DNA of 64,000 nt from Vibrio sp. ED004 (GCF_023206395.1 NZ_CP066149.1:3782001-3846000); one strand, 5' to 3'; positions 42,373 through 53,343 are shown, numbered from the stretch's first letter. Notes: generated by a model from the sequence alone, not told the origin. Made by a program: numbers and translations.

Positions 42373-44367
42373 TTATTTCTTGATCATATCCAGCATGATA
42401 GCAACTGATTCATCAAGATAAGCATCCGGGGCTTCGTAGTCTTTTGGAATATCATCCAACGTTTTAAATGCCTCTAACTTAGCGGCTTTTTGACGTTGGT
42501 TAATACGCTCTAGACGAAGCGCATCCGCATCATCACTCTCTTGTTGACGAACCTTTTCATTAAGAGAAAGGTCGTTGTCGTCTTTATCTGCCTTATATTT
42601 TTCAATATCTTGCGCGATAAAGCCAAACTCCATGTCTGTTGCGATACGAGCTTGGTGTTTAGCCGTCAACGCTGCGATCTGCTCATCGTTACGCTGTAAC
42701 ACTGAGTACTTCGCTTTGTCGATGCTGTCCCAAGGAAGAGCGTTGTCTTCAACACTTTCACCAGTATCTGCAGGATCAATTGGCGTTGGGTAAGCAATAT
42801 CAGGCACTACGCCCTTGTTTTGCGTACTACCACCATTGATTCGGTAGAATTTCTGGATTGTGTATTGAACGTAGCCTAACTCTTTATCGAACAAATCATA
42901 AATATGATTCAAAGAGCGATGCTGTTGCACCGTACCTTTACCGAAAGAGTTTTCACCCAAGATGATTGCACGACCGTAATCTTGCATCGCTGCTGCAAAG
43001 ATTTCAGATGCTGAAGCACTGTAGCGATTCACCAATACCGTTAACGGACCTTGGTAACTGATTTGACCATCAGTATCGCTGTTCACTTTGACACGACCGT
43101 AGCTATCACGAACCTGAACAACAGGTCCCTCTTTGATAAACAAACCAGAGAGTTCGGTTGCTTCAGTCAGTGCACCACCACCATTGTTTCGAAGGTCAAC
43201 AATAATACCTTCAACACCTTGCTCTTTAAGCTCGGTGATCAGTTTATCGGTATCTTTAGAAAGGCCAACGTAGAAGCTTGGTACTTCTAGTACACCAATC
43301 TTCTTGCCGTCTTTTTCAATCACTTCTGATTTAACAGCTCGGTCTTCTAAACGAATCTTATCGCGAACAATTGTGACAACGTGACTTTTTGCATCTTTAC
43401 CATCTGGCAAGATCTGTAGCTTAACTTTGGTCCCTTTCGGGCCTTTGATAAGTTGTACTACATCGTCTAAACGCCAGCCGATAACATCAACAATCTCTTC
43501 GCCATCTTGACCAACACCAACAATGCGGTCGCCATCACTCAATTGCTTGCTGTTTGACGCAGGGCCACCAGCAACTAAAGAACGAATAACGGTGTAGTCG
43601 TCAGTCATTTGAAGTACAGCGCCAATACCTTCTAGAGATAAATTCATCTCAGATTGGAATTGTTCTGCATTTCTTGGAGAAAGGTAACTGGTGTGCGGAT
43701 CAACTTCACGCGCGAATGCGTTCATGTAGATCTGGAAAGCATCTTCGTTATGCGATTGAGTAATACGCTTCATCGCATTGTTGTAACGCTTTTCCAAAAC
43801 TTCTTGAATCTCTGGCCACTCTTTACCAGTAAGTTTTAGATTCAACGCATCGTATTTAACGCGTTTTCTCCAAAGCTCATTCACTTCAGCGATATCTTTT
43901 GGCCACTCAGCTTCACTGCGATTGAGCTCAATACTTTCATCGGTATCAAACTTAATCTCAGTATCTAGCAAAGACAATGCATATTGAAAACGTTCGAAAC
44001 GCTTCTGCATAGACAGATTATAAACATCGAATGCAATCTGGTTATTGCCCGATTTCAGCTGATCATCAATTTGTTTAGATGACGCAGAGAAAGAGTCAAT
44101 ATCAGCTTGAGTGAAGATATTACGATTATAATCCAGCATCTCTAAGTAACGACTAAAGATAGCTTGAGAGAAATCATCGTTGAGATTGAAGTGTTTATAG
44201 TGAGAACGAGTAAATCGAGAAGTAACACGTTTACTAGCAGTTTCGTGTTGGACCTCAGGAGCGAGTAGAGGTAAATCGTCCTGATCTAATTTGGCTTCGA
44301 GAGCCTGAGCTGAAGCTGCTAGCCAAAAGCTAGCAGCAATCAGTGTCAATTTTGAACGGCATTTCAT
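42373..44367 (-). CDS. prc: Tail-specific periplasmic protease Prc
   Basis: 664 residues. Signal peptide (ends AQA-LEA), N-terminal helical domain, PDZ domain (about 240-325), then the S41 protease core with catalytic Ser in RYSASASEIF and Lys in GENSFGKGTV. Degrades proteins with non-polar C-termini in the periplasm, including SsrA-type substrates and PBP3 precursor. It follows proQ by 17 bases, the same pair as in E. coli. Confidence 0.95.
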   Translation of the reverse strand: MKCRSKLTLIAASFWLAASAQALEAKLDQDDLPLLAPEVQHETASKRVTSRFTRSHYKHFNLNDDFSQAIFSRYLEMLDYNRNIFTQADIDSFSASSKQIDDQLKSGNNQIAFDVYNLSMQKRFERFQYALSLLDTEIKFDTDESIELNRSEAEWPKDIAEVNELWRKRVKYDALNLKLTGKEWPEIQEVLEKRYNNAMKRITQSHNEDAFQIYMNAFAREVDPHTSYLSPRNAEQFQSEMNLSLEGIGAVLQMTDDYTVIRSLVAGGPASNSKQLSDGDRIVGVGQDGEEIVDVIGWRLDDVVQLIKGPKGTKVKLQILPDGKDAKSHVVTIVRDKIRLEDRAVKSEVIEKDGKKIGVLEVPSFYVGLSKDTDKLITELKEQGVEGIIVDLRNNGGGALTEATELSGLFIKEGPVVQVRDSYGRVKVNSDTDGQISYQGPLTVLVNRYSASASEIFAAAMQDYGRAIILGENSFGKGTVQQHRSLNHIYDLFDKELGYVQYTIQKFYRINGGSTQNKGVVPDIAYPTPIDPADTGESVEDNALPWDSIDKAKYSVLQRNDEQIAALTAKHQARIATDMEFGFIAQDIEKYKADKDDNDLSLNEKVRQQESDDADALRLERINQRQKAAKLEAFKTLDDIPKDYEAPDAYLDESVAIMLDMIKK

Positions 44368-44384
44368 GCGTAGGAGTATCTCCT

Positions 44385-45008
44385 TTAAGCGCGCAAGTGC
44401 TCCGCTTTAACAACCATTTGTAGGCCGTTTGCTAACTGAACACGCACATCTTCCTTATTGATTTCAACAATGGTCGCAGCCATGTTTCCTTTACCCATGT
44501 TCACATTTACTTCTTTGCCAGCGATGAATTCGTCAGCGTTCAAAGCGCGTGTTTCTACAGGCTTTTCTACTTTTGGTGCTTTAGGCGCTTGACGACGAGG
44601 CTGTTGAGCTTTCTTCGCCTTAGGTTTCGCTTTGCCTTCTTCACGAGCTTTTTGTGCTTGTTCTTTACGACGAGCCTGAACTTTCGCTTTGCTTTCAGCA
44701 AGTGTAGCTTTAGCGTGTTCAACGTGCTCTTCTTCTAGTGTGCCACACGCGTTGCCGTCTAGGTCAACACGTTCTGCGCCAGCTTTTACGCCGTGCAGGT
44801 AACGCCATGATGATGTGTACTGTCTTAACGCTGCACGAAGCTGAGTCTTACTTACTTTTTCGTCTTCATTTAGACGTTCAGCAAGATCTTGAAAAATACC
44901 AATTTTAAGTGGCTTCGCTTCACCTTCTAGAGTAAAGCATTTAGGGAAACATTCAGCAATATATGCGATAACTTCTTTGCTGTTTTTTAACTTTTCAGTG
45001 TTTTCCAT
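44385..45008 (-). CDS. proQ: RNA chaperone ProQ
   Basis: 207 residues. N-terminal FinO/ProQ domain (about 5-120, with IAECFPKCF and [16 protein letters not shown]), a Lys/Ala/Gln-rich linker (about 120-150) and a C-terminal Tudor-like domain ([14 protein letters not shown]). Global small-RNA and 3'-end binding protein. First gene of the proQ-prc pair. Confidence 0.95.
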   Translation of the reverse strand: MENTEKLKNSKEVIAYIAECFPKCFTLEGEAKPLKIGIFQDLAERLNEDEKVSKTQLRAALRQYTSSWRYLHGVKAGAERVDLDGNACGTLEEEHVEHAKATLAESKAKVQARRKEQAQKAREEGKAKPKAKKAQQPRRQAPKAPKVEKPVETRALNADEFIAGKEVNVNMGKGNMAATIVEINKEDVRVQLANGLQMVVKAEHLRA

Positions 45009-45105
45009 GTGGGTTCCTGGTTTTTGCGGTTTTCCGCGAGCATTAAGAAAATATTTTTACGTATTATAGAGAGATGCTTGGGAAAAACCACAGTAAGAGA
45101 ATAAT

Positions 45106-45597
45106 TTATGCCTTGTTCGCGTGCGAATTAAGCAGCTTTTCCACTTCTGCCATGAAAAATGTCAATCCGTCCTCGTCAATTTGAGAAAAACGGCCAACAT
45201 TTGGGCTATCGATATCAAGAACACCCGCTATTTTTCCACCAATAGAGAACGGAATGACGATTTCTGAGTTACTTGCAGCGTCACAAGCGATGTGACCTTC
45301 GAACTCATGAACATCATGAATGCGCTGAACTGTATTCGTCGCAACCGCAGTTCCACACACTCCACGCCCTACCGGAATTCGCACACAAGCAGGTTGACCT
45401 TGGAAAGGACCCAGTACAAGTTCGTCTTTCTCCTTAGCTTGATCCTGCTTCATTAAATAGAAACCCGCCCAATTCAAATCATCCAATTCCATGAATAATA
45501 AAGAACTGATATTAGCAAGATTAGCAGTTAGATCGGTTTCTGATTCAATTAATGCAACGGCTTGTTTGGTTAAGCGTTGGTAATGTTCTATTTTCAT
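45106..45597 (-). CDS. msrC: Free methionine-(R)-sulfoxide reductase (GAF type)
   Basis: 163 residues from ATG 45597 (MKIEHYQ). The GAF fold carries cysteines in the reductase positions (QPACVRI, GRGVCGTAV, GHIACDAASN). It reduces free methionine sulfoxide. E. coli YebR lies beside proQ in the same way. Divergent from the ABC exporter gene. Confidence 0.9.
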   Translation of the reverse strand: MKIEHYQRLTKQAVALIESETDLTANLANISSLLFMELDDLNWAGFYLMKQDQAKEKDELVLGPFQGQPACVRIPVGRGVCGTAVATNTVQRIHDVHEFEGHIACDAASNSEIVIPFSIGGKIAGVLDIDSPNVGRFSQIDEDGLTFFMAEVEKLLNSHANKA

Positions 45598-45686
45598 ATT
45601 AACTTCCAATTAAATTGAGACTTCCATTATCAAGAGAACGCAGTAGAATGCGGCCATCAAACTAAATAGGACTTATTCTCATTACA

Positions 45687-47483
45687 ATGAACAATTCAGA
45701 AGACACTATTAGCCGTTCTTGGTTAATAACTCAAGTAAAAAAACACAAGTCCAAATTACTGTTTGCTAACATTATTGCCATACTTGCAACTCTCATCAGT
45801 GTCCCTATCCCGTTGCTCATGCCATTAATGGTTGATGAAGTATTACTTGATAAGCCGGCTTCTGGCTTAGATATGATGAACCACCTACTTCCAACATCGT
45901 TGCAGACACCCACTGGCTATATTGCACTGACTTTGTTGTTAGTCATTATCATGCGTACCGTTAGCCAAGCGTTGAACATTCTACAAGGGCGACAATTTAC
46001 ACTTGTCTCCAAAACAATTACCTATCAAATGCGTAGCAAGATGATAGATAAGCTTGGTCGCATCAGTATTAGACAATACGAGACCAAGGGCAGCGGCGGC
46101 ATTAATGCTCACCTAATTACAGACATAGAGACAATCGATAAGTTCATTGGCTCAACGCTTTCTAAGTTTCTCATCAGCTTTTTAACAGTGTTCGGCACTG
46201 CGATCGTGTTGTTATGGTTAGAGTGGCGTTTAGGATTGTTCATTCTACTGGTCAATCCTGTTGTTATTTATTTCTCTCGTAAACTAGGCAGCAAGGTTAA
46301 ACACCTTAAAAAGTACGAGAACCAATCTTTCGAACGCTTTCAGAATCGCTTGGTGGAAACCTTAGATGGCATTTATCAGCTACGTGCTGCCAATAAAGAA
46401 CGAATCTTCCTAGATGAATTGAAGGTTCAAGCGAACCAAGTAAGAATCGATGCCGATAAATACGCATGGCAATCGGAAGCTGCCGGGCGCGTGTCGTTTC
46501 TGCTCTTTCTGTTGGGCTTTGAACTTTTCCGCGCTGTCGCGATGTTAATGGTGCTATTCAGTGACTTAACCATCGGTCAAATCTTCGCGGTGTTCGGTTA
46601 CTTGTGGTTTATGTTGGGCCCGGTTCAAGAGCTGCTAGGGATTCAATTCTCTTGGTATAGCGCGAAAGCGGCACTACAACGAATCAATGATCTTCTGAAG
46701 TTAGAAGAAGAGCATCGTCCAGTAAGTAAAGTGAACCCTTTCAATGAAAACCAAGAAGTGACAGTAGACATAGAAAACGTTACATTCTCTTACACATTAG
46801 AAAACACTGTTTTAAATAGCCTATCACTGCACATCCCTGCTGGGAAAAAGGTCGCTCTGGTGGGTGCGAGTGGTGGCGGTAAGTCTACATTAATCCAATT
46901 GCTGATTGGGGTTTATCAAGCCGACTCAGGTTGTATACGCTATAACGGAGAAAAGACTGACGACATCAGTTTTGATATTATTCGCAATGAAATTGCCGTT
47001 GTTTTACAACAACCTATACTCTTTAACGACACATTGAGGCATAATCTGACCCTTGGCGCTGAATACGATGAAATGTCGCTATGGCGTGCGCTTGAAGTCT
47101 CTCAAATGCAAGATGTTATCAAGCAACTGAGTAATGGCTTGGATACACAAATTGGTAGGAACGGGGTTCGACTGTCTGGCGGTCAACGACAACGCTTAGC
47201 AATAGCCCGTATGGTGCTGAGCAATCCTAAGTTTGTTATTCTTGACGAAGCGACCTCCGCACTGGATACAGCCACAGAGTCGGCACTGCATAAAGCTCTA
47301 AGCGAGTTTTTGAAAGATCGCACAACTTTGATAGTGGCTCATCGATTATCAGCGGTGAAACAAGCCGATCTAATCTATGTTTTAGAAGATGGGCAAGTCA
47401 CACAGACGGGAACACATGGTGAATTGGTTGAACAACAAGGACTTTATCAAACACTCTACGGCAGTGTGCAATCGCACGCCTGA
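45687..47483 (+). CDS. ABC exporter, fused membrane and ATPase domains
   Basis: 598 residues: type IV exporter membrane domain (about 20-315, six helices) and an ATPase domain with Walker A GASGGGKS, signature LSGGQRQR, Walker B FVILDEATSAL and the H-loop VAHRLS. Half-transporter of the MsbA/LmrA class that works as a dimer. It lacks a C39 peptidase or HlyD partner nearby, so the substrate (lipid, drug or peptide) is unknown. Confidence 0.88.
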   Translation: MNNSEDTISRSWLITQVKKHKSKLLFANIIAILATLISVPIPLLMPLMVDEVLLDKPASGLDMMNHLLPTSLQTPTGYIALTLLLVIIMRTVSQALNILQGRQFTLVSKTITYQMRSKMIDKLGRISIRQYETKGSGGINAHLITDIETIDKFIGSTLSKFLISFLTVFGTAIVLLWLEWRLGLFILLVNPVVIYFSRKLGSKVKHLKKYENQSFERFQNRLVETLDGIYQLRAANKERIFLDELKVQANQVRIDADKYAWQSEAAGRVSFLLFLLGFELFRAVAMLMVLFSDLTIGQIFAVFGYLWFMLGPVQELLGIQFSWYSAKAALQRINDLLKLEEEHRPVSKVNPFNENQEVTVDIENVTFSYTLENTVLNSLSLHIPAGKKVALVGASGGGKSTLIQLLIGVYQADSGCIRYNGEKTDDISFDIIRNEIAVVLQQPILFNDTLRHNLTLGAEYDEMSLWRALEVSQMQDVIKQLSNGLDTQIGRNGVRLSGGQRQRLAIARMVLSNPKFVILDEATSALDTATESALHKALSEFLKDRTTLIVAHRLSAVKQADLIYVLEDGQVTQTGTHGELVEQQGLYQTLYGSVQSHA

Positions 47484-47549
47484 TGTTTGTGGTTCTGAGT
47501 CTTTAAGTCGGGCATCGAGCCTGACTAACGTTTCAACTTGGGAGGTCGA

Positions 47550-48821
47550 GTGACCTCCCCATCCGTTACTAACCCTTTATCAACTAAGCATCAATGCGAT
47601 AGCAGCTCAGTGCGCCTTTGTCAGGGCTGCGAACTTCCCGTCGATAAAATGGACATTCCTTTAGGGAAATCCGCTTATTGCCCAAGATGCGGCACTCAGC
47701 TTTATAGAGGTGGCACACCTAGCCTGTCTGGGAACCTAGCAATCGCCGTCACTTGTTTGTTGCTATTTATCCCTTCTCACTTTTTCGATTTCATTAGCAT
47801 CCGCCTAATTGGGGTGATGATACCTGCAACTCTGCCATCTGGTGTGTTTACCTTAATGGGTGAAGGCTTCCCGCTACTTGGTTTGTTAATCTTATTCTGT
47901 AGTTCCATCGCACCCTTGCTGGTTTGCAATTCTGTACTTATCAGCCACCTATCACTTCGCTTCGGACTCTTTACGCCGTTTCGCTATTCATTAGCTATTA
48001 TCCAAACCCTAAAGCATTGGATGATGTTGGATGTGTTCTTAGTGAGCGTGGCCATCTCGTGCTTTAAGCTACAAGACTATTCAGACATCTTTGTTGGTCC
48101 CGGTTTGATTGGACTCATTCTGCTGCAACTATTTAGCGTGCTATTAGTTAGCCGCATTAGTGTAAGGCGTTATTGGGAAGCGTGGGCTAAAGAATCTGAT
48201 TACGAGTTTGCCGAAACCAAGAACGTTCATTGTCATAACTGCCACCTTTCTCAACCTGAAGGCGATAGTTGCGTTCGTTGTCATCACGACCTCTATCACC
48301 GCAAGCCTTACTCGATTCAAAAGACATGGGCATTGTTGTTTGCCGCGTCAGTAGCCATTGTGCCTGCCAACGTCATTCCTATTTCGATTCTAATTACTAA
48401 CGGGCAAAGGCTCGAAGATACGATTATCTCCGGTGTTGCATCTCTGATTAACAGCGATATGTATGGTATTGCGATAATCATCTTCGTGGCGAGTATTGTC
48501 GTCCCAGTAGCAAAAATCCTTGGACTGGCTTACATCTTGATTTGTATTCAGATGAAGCGAGCGCTTTACCACAGGCAACGAATGATCGTCTATTTCATCG
48601 TGAAATGGGTAGGAAAGTGGTCCGTGATGGATCTGTTCGTTATTTCGATCATGATGACATTGGTCGACCGTGGACAAATTTTAAACTTCACACCAGGTTA
48701 TGGTGCAGTCGCTTTCGGCGTTGTTGTTGTTCTAACAATGCTGGCCGCGGAAAGCTTAGATCCTAGGCTAATTTGGGATAACTATACCTCTAAAGATGAG
48801 TCAGTGAATGAACAACAATAA
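47550..48821 (+). CDS. letA: PqiA-family membrane protein LetA
   Basis: 423 residues from GTG 47550, which has GGGAGG four bases upstream; a TTG at 47538 is also in frame. Two repeated halves, each a zinc ribbon followed by four helices: CQGC...CPRC near the N-terminus and CHNC...CVRC in the middle. LetA is the inner-membrane partner that loads lipids into the LetB tunnel. Its end overlaps the letB start by 14 bases. The order msrC-letA-letB-rsmF matches E. coli yebR-S-T-U. Confidence 0.92.
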   Translation: MTSPSVTNPLSTKHQCDSSSVRLCQGCELPVDKMDIPLGKSAYCPRCGTQLYRGGTPSLSGNLAIAVTCLLLFIPSHFFDFISIRLIGVMIPATLPSGVFTLMGEGFPLLGLLILFCSSIAPLLVCNSVLISHLSLRFGLFTPFRYSLAIIQTLKHWMMLDVFLVSVAISCFKLQDYSDIFVGPGLIGLILLQLFSVLLVSRISVRRYWEAWAKESDYEFAETKNVHCHNCHLSQPEGDSCVRCHHDLYHRKPYSIQKTWALLFAASVAIVPANVIPISILITNGQRLEDTIISGVASLINSDMYGIAIIIFVASIVVPVAKILGLAYILICIQMKRALYHRQRMIVYFIVKWVGKWSVMDLFVISIMMTLVDRGQILNFTPGYGAVAFGVVVVLTMLAAESLDPRLIWDNYTSKDESVNEQQ

Positions 48822-51474
48822 CCAATCACAAACGTCATATTCACCAGAAGTTAGGAAAAACAAAGGCATCTCACCTTTGTGGATTCTGCCAATACTTACC
48901 GTCGCTCTCGCCGGTTGGTTGGTAATGAAGTCGGTTCACGATGCTGGGCAACGTGTGCAGATCTACTTCTCGGATGCGGCAGGGTTAATCGCAGGACGCA
49001 CCACCATTCGCTACCAAGGCTTAGAGGTAGGTATGGTTCGTGACATCACGCTATCCAAAGACCTGTCCAATATTTACGTTGATGCTGATATCTACCCTGA
49101 AGCTAAAAAGCTGCTTTCGAAAGGTACACGCTTCTGGTTGGTTAAACCGACAGCAAGCTTATCGGGCATCTCTGGTTTAGACGCGTTGGTTTCGGGTAAC
49201 TACATTGCCATTCACCCTAGTGAAACGAAACAGGAGCCAGAAACGGTTTTCCAAGCCTTGGAATCATCTCCTTCTGACTTACTCGCTTCTGAAGGTTTGA
49301 ATATCTCACTGACGACCAAAGACCTAGGTGGCGTGTCGGTTGGCTCTCAAATCGTTTATCGCAAAATCCCGATTGGTGAGGTCTATAACTACCAGCTCAA
49401 CGAAAACGGTAAGTCAGTAACGATTCAGGCTGCGATTAAAGACGAATACAGCCATATCATCACTGACCAAAGCCGTTTTTGGAATGTGAGCGGTTTAGGC
49501 GCAAGTATCGGGTTCTCTGGCGTTGATGTCCGCTTAGAAAGTCTCAGTGCCCTCTTAGGTGGTTCTATCGCTGTAGACTCGCCAGGAGATGGTCAGCCAG
49601 TAGAAATGAATACTAAGTTCAAGCTCTACCCTGATCTGAAAACAGCGGGTCGTGGTATTTCAATTAAGATTGCGGTTCCTGATGACAATAAGATCAGTGC
49701 GACAGGTGCTCCAATCATGTATCGCGGTATCGAAATCGGTCAAATTACCGATTTATCGTTAAGCGAAGGTCGTGAGCACGTGGTTGCTTCAGCTGCAATC
49801 CAACCTGCATTCAGTGACTTCTTAAACAGTGGCAGTAAATTCGTTCTTGAAGAAGCCGAGCTATCACTGACTGGTATGAAGAACATCGCCAACTTGGTCA
49901 CAGGTAACTTCTTAACTTTGGTACCCGGTGAAGGTGAAAAAGCGCGTCGCTTTACTGCGATTCGCCAAACCGAATACAGCCAAGAACAAGAGAAATCAGT
50001 CGCGATTCGCCTAACTTCAAACAATTCATTCGGCTTGGATGTTGGTACCCAACTGCTTTACAAAGGTATTGCGGTCGGCTCAATTATCAAAGTGGGCTTG
50101 GTTGATGGCGTAGGTACAGGCAGCGACAAACACGAAGTCTTCATGGATGCGTTGATCGACAATGAATACGCGCACCTTATCAAAAGTAACAACCGATTCT
50201 TCGTTACTGGCAGCGCAACCGCTGAGTTAACAGAATCGGGTCTAAGTGTGACCGTTCCACCAGCCAAACAGCTTTTAACAGGCTCAATCAGCTTTGTAAG
50301 TGAAGGCAAAGATCAGGCTAGAGGTAATTACCAACTGTTCCAAAGTAAATCACTGGCCGAGATAGCGAAGTTCAACCAATCAGGTTCTAAAACGCTGTCG
50401 TTGTTTGCAAGTGAGTTACCTTCGATTTCTAAAGGCAGTCCACTACTCTACCGTAACCTTCAAGTGGGTAGCATTTCAGATTTCCAACTGGCTGATGGTG
50501 GCGTGAGAATTAAAGTCACGATTGAAAACCGCTACACACACTTAATCAATAAGCACACAGTTTTTTGGAACCGTTCAGGTGTTGAAGTTGATGCGTCTTT
50601 ATCTGGAATCAGCATCAAAGCGGCACCAGTAAAAACACTGATTCAAGGTGGCATTGCGTTTGATTCACTACCGGGTATCGACAACAAACTGGGCGATGTG
50701 TGGAAGCTTTACAACGATTCGAAATCAGCTCGTAAATTCGGTCGTGCAGTTACTATCACCTCTTCTGGCGATCAAGAAGTCAGCAAGGGCATGCCGATCA
50801 AATACCAAGGTGTGACAGTGGGCGAAGTCACTTTGGTTATTCCTATCTTTAACAAGGGCGGTATTGAAATCACAGCTCGTATTCTGCCGGAATATGTTGA
50901 GAAAATTGCCGTCGCGGATAGCCACTTCTGGGTAGCCGAACCAGAAATCGGTTTGAACGGGATTAAGAATGTGTCGTCTCTGATTTCTAAGCACATTAAA
51001 GTTGAGCCGGGGAACGGAAGTAAAACCACGGCATTCAAGTTGAGCAGCGGCCCAGTACAACCTGAAGGCAAGATATTCACCCTACAAAGTGAAAGTCGCG
51101 GTTCAGTGTCAGAAGGCACACCAGTGCTGTTCCGAGAGTTAGAAATTGGTTCTGTGATTGACGTACAGCTTGGCGAATTTGCAGACCGTATTATCTCTAC
51201 GATTCAGATAAAACCAGAGTTCGCTTACCTGATTCGCTCAAACAGCGTGTTCTGGAATGTGTCTGGTGTTGATGTGTCTATCGGCTTGTCTGGCGCGAAC
51301 ATTAAAGCAGGCACTGTCGATAGCCTGATTCGAGGCGGCATCACCTTCTCAACGCCACCAACCGATGAATTACAACCGTTGGCAAAAGAAGATCAGTCTT
51401 TCTACTTATATCCTAAAGCCGAAGACGAGTGGAAATCGTGGAGAACCGCGATTCCACGCCCTCAGAGCAATTAG
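48808..51474 (+). CDS. letB: Seven-MCE-domain lipid tunnel protein LetB
   Basis: 888 residues. One N-terminal membrane helix (about 22-40, LWILPILTVALAGWLV) and seven MCE modules, each visible by its opening motif: RYQGLEVGMV, YRKIPIGEV, YRGIEIGQI, YKGIAVGSI, YRNLQVGSI, KYQGVTVGEV and FRELEIGSV. E. coli LetB has the same seven rings, which stack into a tube across the periplasm for lipid transport between membranes. Coupled to letA. Confidence 0.94.
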   Translation: MNNNNQSQTSYSPEVRKNKGISPLWILPILTVALAGWLVMKSVHDAGQRVQIYFSDAAGLIAGRTTIRYQGLEVGMVRDITLSKDLSNIYVDADIYPEAKKLLSKGTRFWLVKPTASLSGISGLDALVSGNYIAIHPSETKQEPETVFQALESSPSDLLASEGLNISLTTKDLGGVSVGSQIVYRKIPIGEVYNYQLNENGKSVTIQAAIKDEYSHIITDQSRFWNVSGLGASIGFSGVDVRLESLSALLGGSIAVDSPGDGQPVEMNTKFKLYPDLKTAGRGISIKIAVPDDNKISATGAPIMYRGIEIGQITDLSLSEGREHVVASAAIQPAFSDFLNSGSKFVLEEAELSLTGMKNIANLVTGNFLTLVPGEGEKARRFTAIRQTEYSQEQEKSVAIRLTSNNSFGLDVGTQLLYKGIAVGSIIKVGLVDGVGTGSDKHEVFMDALIDNEYAHLIKSNNRFFVTGSATAELTESGLSVTVPPAKQLLTGSISFVSEGKDQARGNYQLFQSKSLAEIAKFNQSGSKTLSLFASELPSISKGSPLLYRNLQVGSISDFQLADGGVRIKVTIENRYTHLINKHTVFWNRSGVEVDASLSGISIKAAPVKTLIQGGIAFDSLPGIDNKLGDVWKLYNDSKSARKFGRAVTITSSGDQEVSKGMPIKYQGVTVGEVTLVIPIFNKGGIEITARILPEYVEKIAVADSHFWVAEPEIGLNGIKNVSSLISKHIKVEPGNGSKTTAFKLSSGPVQPEGKIFTLQSESRGSVSEGTPVLFRELEIGSVIDVQLGEFADRIISTIQIKPEFAYLIRSNSVFWNVSGVDVSIGLSGANIKAGTVDSLIRGGITFSTPPTDELQPLAKEDQSFYLYPKAEDEWKSWRTAIPRPQSN

Positions 51475-51480
51475 ATACTT

Positions 51481-51504
51481 AGGCACTTAGGCACTTAGGC
51501 ACTT
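51481..51504. repeat. Three tandem copies of an 8-bp unit
   Basis: AGGCACTT repeated three times directly after the letB stop. Probably slippage in a short gap. Confidence 0.8.
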
Positions 51505-51559
51505 AAAGCAACTAGCCATGGCTTCTGCTTTCTTAGCAGATAACCAAGGATTCACTTGT

Positions 51560-51587
51560 AAAATGCAGCCATTGGGCTGCATTTTTA
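51560..51587 (+). terminator. letAB terminator
   Basis: Stem AATGCAGCC/GGCTGCATT with a short loop, followed by TTTTATT. Confidence 0.85.
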
Positions 51588-51668
51588 TTGTTTCAAGCAA
51601 ATTTGGTTTAGGACAATCTCATTTTGCTTTAAACTGCGCGCATTAATGCTATAAATCGAGATACCCTT

Positions 51669-53090
51669 TTGCACGCTAACGTATATATCCCAGAAGAATT
51701 CCTAACTCACATTGAAGGCATCATGCCAAGCCATCTAGACATGGCTTCGTTTGTCGCTTCTTGTCAAAAGCCACTTCGTAAAAGTATTCGAGTGAACACT
51801 CTCAAGATCACTGTTGAAGACTTTCTGGTGCGCGCGAAAGATAAAGGTTGGGAACTGGAACCAGTACCTTGGTGTGAAACGGGTTTTTGGATCACGGCCG
51901 ATGAAACTGAAGCGCCACTAGGTAATACTGCCGAGCACATGTCTGGCTTGTTCTACATCCAAGAAGCCAGTTCAATGATGCCACCTTCGGCACTATTCCA
52001 AGGCGAAGAAAACTACCAAGCAGTGCTAGATACGGCTGCGGCTCCAGGCTCTAAAACCACACAGATTGCAGCACTCATGAATAACCGTGGCGTGTTGGTT
52101 GCAAATGAATACGCAGCAAGCCGAGTAAAAGTACTTCACGCCAACATCGAACGTTGTGGTGTGCGTAATGCTGCACTGAGCAACTTTGACGGCCGTGTAT
52201 TTGGTGGATGGCTACCAGAACAATTCGATGCTGTGTTGTTAGACGCACCCTGCTCTGGCGAAGGCACAATACGTAAAGACGCCGACGCAATGAAGAACTG
52301 GACTTATCAATCTGTAGTCGACATTGCAGATACCCAAAAAGACCTCATCGAAAGTGCATTCCACGCCCTTAAGCCTAATGGTGTTCTGGTTTACTCAACG
52401 TGTACGTTAAGCACGGAAGAGAACCAACAAGTGTGTCATCACCTAAAGGAAACCTTTGGTGACGCGGTTGAATTCGAATCTCTGGAATCGCTATTCGACA
52501 ATGCGAAAGCAACTACAACAGAAGAAGGCTTCTTACACATTTTCCCTCAGGTTTATGACTCTGAAGGCTTCTTCGTTGCACGTATTCGCAAGCTGGCGTC
52601 TGTAACTCCGCCAGAAGTGAAAAAGCGCTTGGGTAAGTTTCCATTTGAGAAAGCATCGAAGAAAGCACAACAAGAAGTGGCTGAACAGCTTTCAAGTGCG
52701 CTAGATATCGAATTACCAAGTGATACTCAGGTATGGATACGTGACAAAGATGTATGGTTATTCCCTGAAGCGTTGGAGCCGATGATTGGTGAGTTCCGCT
52801 TCTCACGCATGGGCATCAAGATCGCAGAAACTCATAAAAAAGGCTACCGCTGGCAACACCAAGTGGCGACCACCCTCGCAACAGGCAACGAAAACAACAT
52901 TGTTGAGCTAACGATTGAAGATGCTCGCGAATGGTTCATGGGACGAGATGTTCGCCCTGAAGGTCTATCAGGTAAAGGCGAAGTACTGGTTAAATACAAC
53001 GGTGCGATCATTGGCCTTGGTAAATGGGTTGGCAACCGAGTTAAGAACGGTTTACCACGTGAGCTAGTGCGCGATAAGAACCTGTTTTAG
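51669..53090 (+). CDS. rsmF: 16S rRNA m5C1407 methyltransferase RsmF
   Basis: 473 residues. NOL1/NOP2/Sun-type methyltransferase with the AdoMet region LDTAAAPGSKTTQ and the two catalytic cysteines in DAPCSGEGT and YSTCTLS. A C-terminal PUA-like part follows. The start is a TTG (residues MHANVYIPEEF), since no in-frame ATG lies upstream. That N-terminus is the one I remember for Vibrio RsmF. Confidence 0.93.
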   Translation: MHANVYIPEEFLTHIEGIMPSHLDMASFVASCQKPLRKSIRVNTLKITVEDFLVRAKDKGWELEPVPWCETGFWITADETEAPLGNTAEHMSGLFYIQEASSMMPPSALFQGEENYQAVLDTAAAPGSKTTQIAALMNNRGVLVANEYAASRVKVLHANIERCGVRNAALSNFDGRVFGGWLPEQFDAVLLDAPCSGEGTIRKDADAMKNWTYQSVVDIADTQKDLIESAFHALKPNGVLVYSTCTLSTEENQQVCHHLKETFGDAVEFESLESLFDNAKATTTEEGFLHIFPQVYDSEGFFVARIRKLASVTPPEVKKRLGKFPFEKASKKAQQEVAEQLSSALDIELPSDTQVWIRDKDVWLFPEALEPMIGEFRFSRMGIKIAETHKKGYRWQHQVATTLATGNENNIVELTIEDAREWFMGRDVRPEGLSGKGEVLVKYNGAIIGLGKWVGNRVKNGLPRELVRDKNLF

Positions 53091-53148
53091 CTTCTTAGCT
53101 TCTAGCACATGCTCTATCCCTGAACAGAGCTATACAGACGAATAAACA

Positions 53149-53182
53149 AAAAGCCCAAACAACGCAGGTTGTTTGGGCTTTT
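53149..53182. terminator. rsmF terminator
   Basis: Stem AAAAGCCCAAACAAC/GTTGTTTGGGCTTTT (53149-53163 with 53168-53182), a strong hairpin with a T-run. Confidence 0.9.
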
Positions 53183-53343
53183 TCTATTCAATCTGTTTTT
53201 CGGAGGGACTAACTCAGTCAACGCAAATAAAAGGTTGATGAATCAACGCTTAATTATAAAAACATCAATTCAAGTCACTATTTGCGTTATCAAAAATCGC
53301 ATATCAGAAAAATTAAACTAGACTTCAGTCTATTAGATAAACA